Assembly (NCBI GenBank): GCA_050732775.1
Contig: JBOHRN010000046.1
Coordinates: 1 to 64,000 of the forward strand
Direction: 5' to 3'
DNA: 64,000 bases
Origin: JBOHRN01 sp050732775
Lineage (GTDB): Bacteria > Gemmatimonadota > Gemmatimonadetes > Longimicrobiales > Longimicrobiaceae
Under the pieces are notes generated by a model that was given only the letters and a program-made list of their open reading frames with translations, was not told where the DNA came from and did no database searches. Made by a program: the position numbers and the translations under genes. Shown here in pieces: positions 51,904 to 60,873 of the stretch. The stretch's first letter is position 1. Each line of letters opens with the position of its first letter.

Positions 51904-54900
51904 TCACGCGGGTATCGGCTCCTCCGGCCGGCCCCGGTAAGCGGCGGGCGGGTCGTGGCGCGCCCCGGAGCGGTCTTGCAGCGGGCGGACCTCCCGCTTT
52001 CTGCTGCGCAGCGCGCTGATCGCGTCGGCCGCCGCCGACGCCGCCGACATGGTGGTGATATACGGCACCCCGTGGGCCAGGGCGGCGCGGCGGGTAGCGT
52101 AATCGTCATACTGGGACTGCTTGCCGAGAGGCGTATTGATGAGCAGGGCTACTTCGCCGGAGATGATGCGGTCGGCCATGTTCGGGCGTCCTTCGTTCAC
52201 CTTGTAGACGTGCTCGCAGGGGACGCCGCGTTTGCGCAGGTAGCGCGCGGTACCGTCGGTGGCGAGCACCCGGAACCCCATATCGTGGAGTCGCCGTATC
52301 ACCGGCGTGACCGCCGGCTTGTCGCGGTCGTTCACAGTCACGATCACCGTGCCTTGTAAAGGAAGCGGCATGCCGGCGGAGATCTGCGCCTTGGCGAAGG
52401 CCATGCCGAAGGAGTCGTCGATACCCATCGCCTCGCCCGTGGAACGCATCTCCGGACCGCAGAGGGGGTCCACGCCCGGGAGCTTCAGGAAGGGGAAGAC
52501 CGCCTCCTTGACCGCCACGCCGTGGGGAGACAGCTCGCCGGGAAGATCGAACGCCGCCAGCCGCTCTCCGGTCATGAGACGAGCGGCTACGCGGGCGAGT
52601 GGCACGCCGGTGGCCTTGGAGACAAAGGGCACGGTGCGGGAGGCGCGCGGATTCACTTCGAGCACGTACACCACCCCGTCAACGATGGCAAATTGGAGGT
52701 TGATCAGCCCCACCACCCTCAACTCCAGGGCGAAACGCCGCGTGAGGTGGCGGATCTCGTTAAGCTCCCGATCGCTGAGCTTGTAAGCGGGCAGCACGCA
52801 CGCCGAATCCCCGGAGTGTACGCCCGCCTCCTCGATATGCTGCATGACTCCGCCGATCACCACGCTCTCGCCATCGCACAAGGCGTCCACGTCGACCTCG
52901 ACCGCGTCCTCCAGGAAGCGGTCGATGAGGACCGGGCGGTCTCCCGAGACGAGCAGTGCCTGTTCAAAGAAGCGGCCGAGAGTGTGTTCGTCGTAGACGA
53001 TCTCCATGCCCGCTCCGCCCAGCACGTAGCTCGGCCTGAGCAGCACCGGATAGCCGATGCGTCCGGCGACGGCCGCGGCTTCGTCCCCGCTCGCCGCCAT
53101 CCCGTTGGCTGGTTGCTCCGCGCCGATCTCTCGCGCCAGCCGCTCGAACCGCTCCCGGTCCTCGGCCCTGTCGATGGCGTCGGCCGGCGTACCGAAAATC
53201 GGCACTCCGGCTCGTTCCAAGGAGGCTACCAGCTTGAGCGGCGTCTGTCCGCCCAGCTGCACGATCACGCCGTCGGGTTGCTCCACCCGCACGATCTCGA
53301 GCACGTCTTCCACGGTGAGCGGCTCGAAGTATAGCTTGTCCGATGTATCGAAGTCGGTGGAGACGGTCTCCGGGTTGGAGTTGACCATGATCGTCTGCCA
53401 GCCCGCCTCGCGCAGCGCCAGCGCCGCCTGCACGCAGCAGTAGTCAAACTCGACACCCTGGCCGATGCGGTTGGGACCGCTACCCAAGATCATGACCTTG
53501 CGGCCCTCGCTGGGCTCGGCCTCGTCTTCGCTGTCGTAGGAGGAGTAGAGGTACGGAGTGAGGGCCGGAAACTCACCCGCGCAGGTGTCGACCCGGTTGA
53601 AAACCGCCTCCACCCCGAGCTCCGCCCGCCTGCGGCGCACCACCTCCTCGGTCTCGCCTCCGAGCCGGGCGAGCTGACCATCCGAAAACCCCATCTGCTT
53701 CATCCGGCGGAGCTCTTCGGAGTCCGGCAGTGACAGCTCCCGGTACCACTCCCCGGCCTCTACCAACGTGTTCAGCTGGGCGATAAACCACGGGTCGAGC
53801 CCAGTGAGCCCCGAGACGCGCCCCACGCTCCACCCCCGCTCCAGCGCCCGCTTGATCTGAAAGGGGCGCTCGGGTGTGGGGCGCCGCAGCGCCGCCTCCA
53901 ACCCAGCGTCGCTGGCGTCGGGGAGCCCGTCGGTTCCGGGTTCCGAAGCTGTCTCCCACCCGTCTCGCCCGCTCTCCAGCGCCCGGATCGCTTTCTGCCA
54001 CGCCGCGTGGAAGGTGCGACCGATGGCCATCGACTCTCCGATGGCCTTCATCTGCACCCCCAGAGTGCGGTCAGTGGAGGGGAACTTCTCGAAGGCGAAG
54101 CGGGGAAACTTGACCACCACGTAGTCGAGCACCGGCTCGAAACACGCCGAGGTGGTGCGGGTGATGGCGTTGGGGAGCTCGTCGAGCCGGTAGCCCACGG
54201 CCAGCTTGGCGCCGACCCTGGCGATGGGGTAGCCGGTGGCCTTCGAGGCGAGGGCCGAGGAGCGGGAAACACGCGGGTTCATCTCGACCACCAGCAGCTC
54301 CCCGTCAGCGGGGTTGACGGCGAACTGAACGTTGCACCCCCCCGCCTCCACGCCGATCTCCCGGATGACGGCTAGGGCGGCCGAACGCATGCGCTGGTAC
54401 TCGAAGTCCGAGAGTGTTTGCGCGGGGGCCACTGTGATGGAGTCGCCGGTGTGGACTCCCATGGGGTCCACGTTCTCGATCGAACAGACCACTATGGCGT
54501 TGTCCGCGCCGTCTCGGACCACCTCCAGCTCGAACTCCTTCCACCCGATTACCGAACGGTCGACTTGGAGTTGGCCGACGGGGGATAGGGCCAGCCCCAG
54601 CCGCGCCTGCGCCTCGAACTCTTCCCGGTTGTAGGCGATGCCGCCACCCGAACCGCCGAGCGTGAAGGAGGGACGGACGATGGCGGGGTAGCCGGTCTCT
54701 TCCACGATGGCTAGGGCCTGGTCCAGGGTGCGGGCGAAGCCGCCGTGCGGCACGGCCAGCCCGACGCGGGCCATCGCCCGGGCAAATTCTTCCCGGTCTT
54801 CGGCCGTGCGGATCGCACGCGCGTCGGCGCCGATCAGCTCTACCCCGTGCCGCTCCAGCACTCCCGAGTCGTGCAGCTCCAGCGCCACGTTCAGAGCCGT

Positions 54901-55179
54901 CTGGCCTCCCATGGTGGGGAGGATGGCGTTGGGGCGCTCCACCTCGATAACCCGCTCGACCCACTCCGGGGTGATCGGTTCGATGTAAGTGGCGTCGGCG
55001 ACGTCGGGATCGGTCATGATCGTCGCCGGGTTGGAGTTGACGAGCACCACCCGGTACCCCTCCTCGCCCAGGGCGCGGGCCGCCTGGGTGCCCGCGTAGT
55101 CGAACTCGGCCGCCTGCCCGATCACGATGGGGCCGGAGCCGAGCAGGAGAATACTCTGGATGTCGGTGCGTCTAGGCAT
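51904..55179 (-). CDS. carB: Carbamoyl-phosphate synthase large subunit
   Basis: Ammonia-dependent synthetase of 1091 aa, giving carbamoyl phosphate for pyrimidine and arginine synthesis. Two homologous ATP-grasp halves are visible, beginning ILLLGSGPIVIGQAAEFDYAG and VMILGSGPNRIGQGVEFDY, with the oligomerisation region between (about 410-550). The C-terminal MGS-like allosteric domain (PVIRRLHDMGFRVLATDGTA) is present. The small subunit carA is not in this window. ATG at 55179. It is followed by moxR after 16 nt, probably by chance of packing. Confidence 0.97.
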   Translation of the reverse strand: MPRRTDIQSILLLGSGPIVIGQAAEFDYAGTQAARALGEEGYRVVLVNSNPATIMTDPDVADATYIEPITPEWVERVIEVERPNAILPTMGGQTALNVALELHDSGVLERHGVELIGADARAIRTAEDREEFARAMARVGLAVPHGGFARTLDQALAIVEETGYPAIVRPSFTLGGSGGGIAYNREEFEAQARLGLALSPVGQLQVDRSVIGWKEFELEVVRDGADNAIVVCSIENVDPMGVHTGDSITVAPAQTLSDFEYQRMRSAALAVIREIGVEAGGCNVQFAVNPADGELLVVEMNPRVSRSSALASKATGYPIARVGAKLAVGYRLDELPNAITRTTSACFEPVLDYVVVKFPRFAFEKFPSTDRTLGVQMKAIGESMAIGRTFHAAWQKAIRALESGRDGWETASEPGTDGLPDASDAGLEAALRRPTPERPFQIKRALERGWSVGRVSGLTGLDPWFIAQLNTLVEAGEWYRELSLPDSEELRRMKQMGFSDGQLARLGGETEEVVRRRRAELGVEAVFNRVDTCAGEFPALTPYLYSSYDSEDEAEPSEGRKVMILGSGPNRIGQGVEFDYCCVQAALALREAGWQTIMVNSNPETVSTDFDTSDKLYFEPLTVEDVLEIVRVEQPDGVIVQLGGQTPLKLVASLERAGVPIFGTPADAIDRAEDRERFERLAREIGAEQPANGMAASGDEAAAVAGRIGYPVLLRPSYVLGGAGMEIVYDEHTLGRFFEQALLVSGDRPVLIDRFLEDAVEVDVDALCDGESVVIGGVMQHIEEAGVHSGDSACVLPAYKLSDRELNEIRHLTRRFALELRVVGLINLQFAIVDGVVYVLEVNPRASRTVPFVSKATGVPLARVAARLMTGERLAAFDLPGELSPHGVAVKEAVFPFLKLPGVDPLCGPEMRSTGEAMGIDDSFGMAFAKAQISAGMPLPLQGTVIVTVNDRDKPAVTPVIRRLHDMGFRVLATDGTARYLRKRGVPCEHVYKVNEGRPNMADRIISGEVALLINTPLGKQSQYDDYATRRAALAHGVPYITTMSAASAAADAISALRSRKREVRPLQDRSGARHDPPAAYRGRPEEPIPA

Positions 55180-55214
55180 GGATTACGGGGCGCTGAACCC
55201 TTCGAGCCCGGCCG

Positions 55215-55490
55215 CTACTCGAACATATCCCACGCCTGCTCCAGGTCCTTCTTGGAGTATACCCGGAAGGCGGTGAGGGTAGAGGTTCGCTCGATGCCCT
55301 CCACCCCGGCTATATCCTCGGTTACCACCGTGGCTACCCGCTCGTACTCGGGCACCCGCACGATGGCCACCAGATCGTGCTCGCCCGAGACCGAGTAGAC
55401 TTCGGCCACGCCGTCTATGCCGGCGATACGGCGGGCGATCGCGGGGATGTCTCCGGGATGGGCCCGGATCAGGACTACCGCGGCGACCAT
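55215..55490 (-). CDS. Stand-alone Lrp/AsnC ligand-binding (RAM) domain protein
   Basis: Protein of 91 aa that matches the C-terminal effector domain of Lrp/AsnC regulators without a helix-turn-helix: VVLIRAHPGDIPAIARRIAG, VAEVYSVSGEHDLVAIVRV, VEGIERTSTLTAFRVY. Single-domain RAM proteins bind amino acids and may modulate full-length Lrp partners. ATG 55490 follows CGGAGGTTTT and is preferred over an upstream 24-residue extension. It is 35 nt upstream of carB. Confidence 0.9.
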   Translation of the reverse strand: MVAAVVLIRAHPGDIPAIARRIAGIDGVAEVYSVSGEHDLVAIVRVPEYERVATVVTEDIAGVEGIERTSTLTAFRVYSKKDLEQAWDMFE

Positions 55491-55570
55491 AAAACCTCCG
55501 TGAGTGGGGAGTAAGGAGCGGACGGGAAATGGACGTGCCTGGGAGGCTGCCCGCAAGGTCACCCGGCCGA

Positions 55571-56266
55571 CTATTCGCGTGGCGCCGGAGGAAGCTCGCG
55601 GAAGCGGTATACGATCACCCCCCGGTCGGTAACCTCGGAGTCGACCCGGACGCCGTCGTCGAGGGAGGTTAGAACCTTGTCGGCCCGGGTGAGGGGCCAG
55701 TTCAGTACCGCCGCCACCTCGCTCACGGTCAGCAGGCCACCGTTTCTGGCCGCCAGCCGGAGTACCGGCCTCTGAAACGCGGCTAGCAGCGCGTCGCGCC
55801 TGCTTTTACGCTCGCGTAGGGCCGCTCGATAGGAACCGTACGCCAACGCTGCAGAAACGGTGGCCATGACCAGAGCGGCGTAATCGACTTCCCCGGCCAC
55901 ACCAACGTAGAGGAAGAGGAGGGCGAGCGCGGCCAGCAACCACCCGGTTGTCCGTCGCGCCCGCTCTTTGCCCTGAGAGGGCACCCCCGCCACCTCTCTG
56001 TCCAGGCGCGCGGCCGCAACCCGGCGCGCCCCCTCGCCCCAGTTGAGTCCGCAGCGGGGGCAAACCTGGTGCTCCTTGCGGGCCAGGTAGTAAATTATCC
56101 CGGCGGCGCCGAACAGCCAGGCGGTGAGCACGGCCAGCCCCACCAGAGCGGCCATGTGCAGCCCGCGCGAGAAGTACGGCAACCCCTCGCCCCGGTACCG
56201 GCAGCGGGGGCAAACCGGAACCGAAGCGTACGGCAAATCGGTGGATAAGTCGGTCAAGCTGTCCAT
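55571..56266 (-). CDS. Zinc-ribbon membrane protein with C-terminal winged-helix-like domain
   Basis: Protein of 231 aa. Two CxxC zinc-ribbon-like motifs are present: CPRCRYRGEGLPYF (about 19-22) and CPRCGLNWGEG (about 74). Hydrophobic segments follow the first (about 38-62) and lie at about 110-145. The C-terminal part (VLRLAARNGGLLTVSEVAAVL, TRADKVLTSLDDGV) looks like a winged helix. The function is unknown; a redox- or zinc-sensing membrane regulator is a guess. It is divergent from the phosphodiesterase gene. Confidence 0.65.
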   Translation of the reverse strand: MDSLTDLSTDLPYASVPVCPRCRYRGEGLPYFSRGLHMAALVGLAVLTAWLFGAAGIIYYLARKEHQVCPRCGLNWGEGARRVAAARLDREVAGVPSQGKERARRTTGWLLAALALLFLYVGVAGEVDYAALVMATVSAALAYGSYRAALRERKSRRDALLAAFQRPVLRLAARNGGLLTVSEVAAVLNWPLTRADKVLTSLDDGVRVDSEVTDRGVIVYRFRELPPAPRE

Positions 56267-56335
56267 CGGCGGCGCCAGCGGCGAGGAATCATCTCTTTAG
56301 CAGGTAGTACGGCCGTTCGCCAGAAAAGATTCGCC

Positions 56336-57370
56336 GTGACCCTTCTCCGCCTCGCCGCACCGATCGCCCAGCTCGGTCTCTGGCTCGGCGCCGCCGGGTG
56401 CGCCCCCACCCTCCCCCCGCCCGCTCCGGACACGCCGCTCTCGGTGGTGCTCCTCTCCATCGACGGGCTCCGGCCCGACGCCATCCACCCGCAGCGAACG
56501 CCCACTCTTTGGCGGCTGATGGAGCAGGGAGCGTATACGCTCCGTGCCCGCACCACGCTGCCCAGCTACACTCTCCCCTCCCACACCTCGATGCTCACCG
56601 GAGTAGGGCCGGACGTCCACGGCGTGGCTTGGAACGAAGACCGGGTGAGTGCGGTGGGGTACGTGGAGACGCCCACGGTCTTCGACCTGGCGAACGCCCG
56701 GGGCATCGAGAGCGCGGCCGTGCTCGGCAAGCGTAAGCTCCGGCATCTGACCCGGCCGGGCTCCCTGGGCCGGCTGATCTACCCCCGCGAGACCCTTTAC
56801 CGGTTGGCGCCGGAGGTGGTGGCCGCGGTCGAAAGCATCCTCCTCTTCGAGCGGCCGCGGCTCCTCTTTGTCCACCTGCCCGACCCCGACGTCCTGGGGC
56901 ACGCCTTCGGGTGGATGTCCGGGCCGTATCTGGGGGGCGTGCGCCGGGCCGACGCCGCCGCCCACCGCCTCCTCGGCGCCGCCCAGAGGGCGTACGGGGA
57001 CCGCTTCGTAATCATCGTCACAGCCGACCACGGGGGCAGCGGCCGGGACCACGGCAGCGCTTCGGACGACGACGTACTCATCCCCTGGATCGCGTGGGGC
57101 GCCGGTGTCCGGCGGGGTGAGGTAGCCCGGCCGGTGCGGACTTTCGACACCGCGGCCACGGTGCTGCGGCTGCTGGAGATCGAGGTGCCGGAGGGGCTGC
57201 GGGGGAGGGTGGTGGAAGAGGCGTTGGGGGCGCCTACCAGCGCGACCGCTCGCCGCGCACGTCCACGTGCAGAAAGGGTCCGCGGAGGGGCGGCCTGGTG
57301 TCGTACACCCCAGCGCCCCCTTCCAGCGTGGGGTAGCGGCGCACCACCCGCTCCAAGGCGAGGAGGATGA
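56336..57370 (+). CDS. Alkaline-phosphatase-superfamily phosphodiesterase lipoprotein
   Basis: Protein of 344 aa with a signal and lipobox (LGLWLGAAGC). The nucleotide pyrophosphatase/phosphodiesterase core is complete: VVLLSIDGLRPDAI, TLPSYTLPSHTSMLTG with the catalytic Thr/Ser region, HLPDPDVLGHAFG and TADHGGSGRDHG. The catalytic core ends near residue 298. The last 45 residues (from about 300) are arginine/proline-rich and are read antisense across the 3' end of the M15 gene, so they look like an added tail after loss of a stop. GTG start at 56336. Substrate unknown. Confidence 0.85.
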   Translation: MTLLRLAAPIAQLGLWLGAAGCAPTLPPPAPDTPLSVVLLSIDGLRPDAIHPQRTPTLWRLMEQGAYTLRARTTLPSYTLPSHTSMLTGVGPDVHGVAWNEDRVSAVGYVETPTVFDLANARGIESAAVLGKRKLRHLTRPGSLGRLIYPRETLYRLAPEVVAAVESILLFERPRLLFVHLPDPDVLGHAFGWMSGPYLGGVRRADAAAHRLLGAAQRAYGDRFVIIVTADHGGSGRDHGSASDDDVLIPWIAWGAGVRRGEVARPVRTFDTAATVLRLLEIEVPEGLRGRVVEEALGAPTSATARRARPRAERVRGGAAWCRTPQRPLPAWGSGAPPAPRRGG

Positions 57371-58235
57371 GCCGGGCGTCCGCGGCGTCGGCTCTGCCGT
57401 CACCGTTGAGGTCGTCCATCCACCCGTCCCCGTCGTTGTCGACGAACACGTCGGCCGCGTCGCCGTACATGTGGCGGGAGAAGGCGGCGCGCCCGTCACC
57501 GCCCGGCCCGTTGTACTGGGGTGTGCGGTAGCCGCTCAGGATAGAGAAGTGCCGGGCGCGTATGCCCATGGCACCGAGTTCGTCGAGCATCAGCTCCAGC
57601 TTGTCGATGAGCCGCAGGTCCAGCGCCACGTACTTGGGCCAAACCCGGTGCTGGTCCTTGGTCTTGAGATCGCCTAGCCGGACGCGGTCCGAGATGAGCA
57701 AGTCCTGATTGGCGGGCGTGATCTCCACCAACGCTACGGGAGCCCGGTACTCCGCGCCCGACGGCCCGCCCGCGGGGAATGAGCCCACGAAGTAGCCGTT
57801 CAGGAACCCCCCCTCGGAGACGAGCGCCGCGGCAAGGGTGAGCAGGCGGACCTCCCCGATCTTCTGGCTCCACCCGCTCCCGTTCAGTTGCAGCTCCCAG
57901 ACTCCGGCCCGATCAGGGGCCAGGAGCACTCCCCGGTACGGCGATTCGCCCAGCAGATCCGGCTCTTCGGTCCCTAGTACGGGGAGCCACCGGTAGCTGA
58001 TACCCGGGGGCGGCGCTCCCGCCCACTCCAGAGGAAGGTCCACGGTGTCGAGCGGGGTGGCGAGCACCGCCCGGAGCCGGCCGCTACGCCCGCGTGCCTC
58101 CCCGGCCAGCGCCACCCCGTACGCCGGCTCTTTTACCACCGAGACGGTTTTCTCCGGGGCCGGGGCCTGGGCCAGAACCGGAAAGCCGGCCAAGAGGGTG
58201 GCCAGCGCGGCGGCTAGAGAGCGACCGCGCGTCAT
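57234..58235 (-). CDS. Secreted M15-family (DUF882-like) peptidase with dockerin-like insert
   Basis: Exported protein of 333 aa. Signal peptide residues 1-22 (LAGFPVLAQA). The N-terminal 170 residues are beta-rich and unfamiliar. The C-terminal domain is M15A-like: LSGYRTPQYNGPGG, the zinc motif HMYGDAADV (H255, D262) and the last ligand in FLHVDVRG (H323). Between them, residues 266-296 carry two Asp/Asn-Gly loops (DNDGDGWMDD and LNGDGRADAAD) like a dockerin or EF-hand pair. It likely trims peptidoglycan peptides. It overlaps the SH3 gene by 4 nt and is antisense-overlapped by the phosphodiesterase for 137 bp. Confidence 0.8.
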   Translation of the reverse strand: MTRGRSLAAALATLLAGFPVLAQAPAPEKTVSVVKEPAYGVALAGEARGRSGRLRAVLATPLDTVDLPLEWAGAPPPGISYRWLPVLGTEEPDLLGESPYRGVLLAPDRAGVWELQLNGSGWSQKIGEVRLLTLAAALVSEGGFLNGYFVGSFPAGGPSGAEYRAPVALVEITPANQDLLISDRVRLGDLKTKDQHRVWPKYVALDLRLIDKLELMLDELGAMGIRARHFSILSGYRTPQYNGPGGDGRAAFSRHMYGDAADVFVDNDGDGWMDDLNGDGRADAADARLILLALERVVRRYPTLEGGAGVYDTRPPLRGPFLHVDVRGERSRW

Positions 58236-59176
58236 GAGCGGGGGATGGGGGTGAGCCGTAACGCCTCCAGCACCGGGTGTCCCATCAGTTCGGAGCGGCC
58301 GGTGCGGACCCTGGCCAGAACGCGCACCCGCTGCAAGGGGGTGAGCCGCCGGGCCGCCGCGAGCTGGGACTCTTGCAGCAGGACGTACACGAAGCCGGGG
58401 TCGTTAACCAACCCCCTGACCAGGAGGTACGGCTCTCCCGGGGGAAGGTCCGCGCGCATCGGCTCTGCTTCCCGCAGGGCGAGAAACTGGAGGGTGAGGT
58501 CTACGGTTCTGCCGTTGAAGAGAGCCGGCTGCTCGCGCATGCGGGTCACGGTGGCGCCCGTCGCCACTCCTCCGCTCCCCTCTCCCCGCATCCACCCCTC
58601 CAAGCGCACCCGCACCCACGACCCTTCGCGCCCCAGCGGCCGTGGCGAGGCGTCCGGCCGCAGCACGGCCAGGGTATCCCCGCCGGGCGAGGCGAGCAGA
58701 ACCGGCGCCTCCGGGGGCGGGGGCGGCGCGGCGTCCCCCGTGGCCGCGACCTCCTCGACAGACCTTCCCCAAATCCAGCCGCTCCGCCGTACCCGCACCC
58801 ACTCCCCCCGCCGCTCCGCCTCTTCCACCAGCATACCCCCCAAGGCCCGCGCCAGCGGCGTGCCGGCGGGCCGGGAGTGAAGGGTTCCGCCTTGGGAACG
58901 GACGGCTAGCCGGTAGCCGTCACGGTCGACCTCCTCGAGCAGTGGCGCCGGCATCCACCCCTCCAGCACACCCTCCCTCCACCCCCCCTCGACTCGCCCG
59001 GGGAGGAGTTCGCTACCCTGGAGGACGACCGCCACCCGCAGTCCGTTTGGGGTGAGGCGGAAGTTTTCCTCGCCCGCCGTTACCCGCAGACGGGTCTGCT
59101 GGGCTTCCGCGCCGGCAACGCCCAGCAGGAGCGCGGCGAGGGCCAGGGCGAGAGACAAGAAAGGTGGCGGCTTCAA
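58232..59176 (-). CDS. Secreted protein with two SH3-like repeats
   Basis: Protein of 314 aa with a signal peptide (FLSLALALAALLLGVAGAEA). Three related stretches around residues 25-75, 80-145 and 155-205 end in a Trp-containing strand: EGVLEGWMPAPLL, EWVRVRRSGWIWGRSVEEV, SWVRVRLEGWMRG, the pattern of bacterial SH3 domains. These often bind cell-wall peptides. The C-terminal 120 residues (VLLQESQLAAARRLTPLQRV) are unfamiliar. The TTG at 59176 is the only start that yields a signal peptide; no Shine-Dalgarno site is seen. A TTGACA and TATTTA pair lies upstream. Confidence 0.7.
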   Translation of the reverse strand: MKPPPFLSLALALAALLLGVAGAEAQQTRLRVTAGEENFRLTPNGLRVAVVLQGSELLPGRVEGGWREGVLEGWMPAPLLEEVDRDGYRLAVRSQGGTLHSRPAGTPLARALGGMLVEEAERRGEWVRVRRSGWIWGRSVEEVAATGDAAPPPPPEAPVLLASPGGDTLAVLRPDASPRPLGREGSWVRVRLEGWMRGEGSGGVATGATVTRMREQPALFNGRTVDLTLQFLALREAEPMRADLPPGEPYLLVRGLVNDPGFVYVLLQESQLAAARRLTPLQRVRVLARVRTGRSELMGHPVLEALRLTPIPRS

Positions 59177-59210
59177 GGTGTCGGGTCTACTTTTATTTGT
59201 GATACCAAAG

Positions 59211-59241
59211 TAAATATTCCCGCTCGTGCGCAAGGTGTCAA
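59211..59241 (-). promoter_or_regulatory. Possible promoter for the SH3-M15 gene pair
   Basis: On the minus strand TTGACA (59236-59241) with TATTTA (59211-59216), spacer 19 nt (or 18 with a one-base shift, ATATTT). Located in the 72-nt divergent gap between gpmI and the SH3-repeat gene. Confidence 0.35.
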
Positions 59242-59248
59242 ACCCGAC

Positions 59249-60817
59249 GTGAAAGATGATGGGGTGGCCGGTCCGGGCGTACTGCTGGTAATCCTGGACG
59301 GATGGGGGCTCAGGGAACCCGCCAGCGACAACGCTATCAGCCAGGCCCGGACCCCCACCTGGGACCAGCTCTGGAGTAGCGGCCGGTACCCGCGCGCCAC
59401 CCTGCAGACCAGCGGCCGGGCCGTGGGGTTGCCAGACGGCCAGATGGGTAACTCCGAAGTGGGACACCTGAACCTCGGCGCGGGGCGGGTGGTGTCGCAA
59501 TCGATCTTGCGTATCTCGGACGCCATCCGGTCGGGAGATTTTTTCCGCAACGACGCGCTGCAAAGTGCCGTCCGCGCCGTCAAGGAGCGGGGGAGCACCC
59601 TCCACTTGATGGGCTTGCTGGGGCCGGGCGGGGTCCACGCCGTGGACGACCACCTCCACGCCCTGCTCGACCTGGCCGCGCGGGAAGACGCGCCCCGGGT
59701 ACGGCTCCACCTCTTCCTGGACGGCCGGGACACCCCGCCGAAGTCGGCGCGAGGGTACCTAACCGGCCTGCTGCGGCGCCTCGGGGGTGATGAAAGGGTT
59801 CGGATAGCCACGCTGGCGGGGCGGTACTTCGGCATGGACCGCGACCGGCGCTGGGAGAGGACCCGCCTGGCGTACCAGGCGGTGCTGGGCCGGGGAGCTG
59901 TATCCAGCGATCCGGTGCAGGCGTTGGAGCAAGCGTACGCGGCCGGTGAGACCGACGAGTTCGTGACCCCCCGGGTGCTGGTCGATCGGGGAGGTGAGCC
60001 GGTGGGGGTCATGCGGGAGGGGGACGTAGTCATTTTCTTTAACTTCCGCGCCGACCGGGCCCGCCAGCTCTGCCGCGCGCTGGCCGAAGACGGCTTCGAC
60101 AACTTTGCCACGGCGGGGCGGCCGCGGGTGGAGCTCGTTACCCTCACGGAGTACGACAGCGACTTCTCCTTTCCCGTGGCCTTCCCCGCACTGGAGTTAC
60201 GGGAGACCCTAGCCGACGCTCTGGCCGACCACGGACTGCGCGGCTTCCGCACGGCCGAAACCGAGAAGTATCCGCACGTCACGTACTTTTTCAACGGCGG
60301 CTGGGAAGACCCCCCGGCTGGGGAGGAGAGGCGCCTGGTCCCTTCTCCCAAGGTGGCCACTTACGACCTACAGCCCGAGATGAGCGCACCCGGGGTCACC
60401 GACGGGCTCCTGGAGGCGGTCCGCTCGCGCCGCTTCTCCTTTCTGCTTTGCAACTACGCCAACCCCGACATGGTGGGCCACACCGGCGTGCTCGAGGCGG
60501 CGGTTCGCGCCGTGGAGGCGGTCGACCAGTGCGTGGGCCGGGTGTTGGCTGCGTGCCGCGAGACGGGCACCACCCTGCTGGTGAGCGCCGACCACGGTAA
60601 CTGCGAGCAGATGTACGACCCCGAGACCGGCGGCCCCCATACGGCCCACACCACCAACCCGGTGGGCATACTGCTGGTGGAGCCGGAGGACGCCCGGACC
60701 GCCGGCGCCTTGGAGCACGGCGCCCTGTGCGACGTGGCCCCCACCGTGCTCGGGCTACTCGACGTGCCCCAGCCGACGGAGATGACCGGCCGGGACCTCC
60801 GCCGCTTGTCGGGGTAG
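59249..60817 (+). CDS. gpmI: 2,3-bisphosphoglycerate-independent phosphoglycerate mutase
   Basis: Metal-dependent iPGM of 522 aa interconverting 3- and 2-phosphoglycerate. Motifs: LLVILDGWGLRE, the catalytic Ser in GQMGNSEVGHLNLGAG, DGRDTPPKSA, NFRADRARQLCRAL, and ADHGNCEQMYDP near the end. It is a cofactor-independent enzyme of the alkaline phosphatase fold. GTG start at 59249. Confidence 0.96.
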   Translation: MKDDGVAGPGVLLVILDGWGLREPASDNAISQARTPTWDQLWSSGRYPRATLQTSGRAVGLPDGQMGNSEVGHLNLGAGRVVSQSILRISDAIRSGDFFRNDALQSAVRAVKERGSTLHLMGLLGPGGVHAVDDHLHALLDLAAREDAPRVRLHLFLDGRDTPPKSARGYLTGLLRRLGGDERVRIATLAGRYFGMDRDRRWERTRLAYQAVLGRGAVSSDPVQALEQAYAAGETDEFVTPRVLVDRGGEPVGVMREGDVVIFFNFRADRARQLCRALAEDGFDNFATAGRPRVELVTLTEYDSDFSFPVAFPALELRETLADALADHGLRGFRTAETEKYPHVTYFFNGGWEDPPAGEERRLVPSPKVATYDLQPEMSAPGVTDGLLEAVRSRRFSFLLCNYANPDMVGHTGVLEAAVRAVEAVDQCVGRVLAACRETGTTLLVSADHGNCEQMYDPETGGPHTAHTTNPVGILLVEPEDARTAGALEHGALCDVAPTVLGLLDVPQPTEMTGRDLRRLSG

Positions 60818-60873
60818 GAGCCAAGGGATAGCTTCTCGCCGCGATCCGACTCCACCGTCAATACCCCGTTTTC

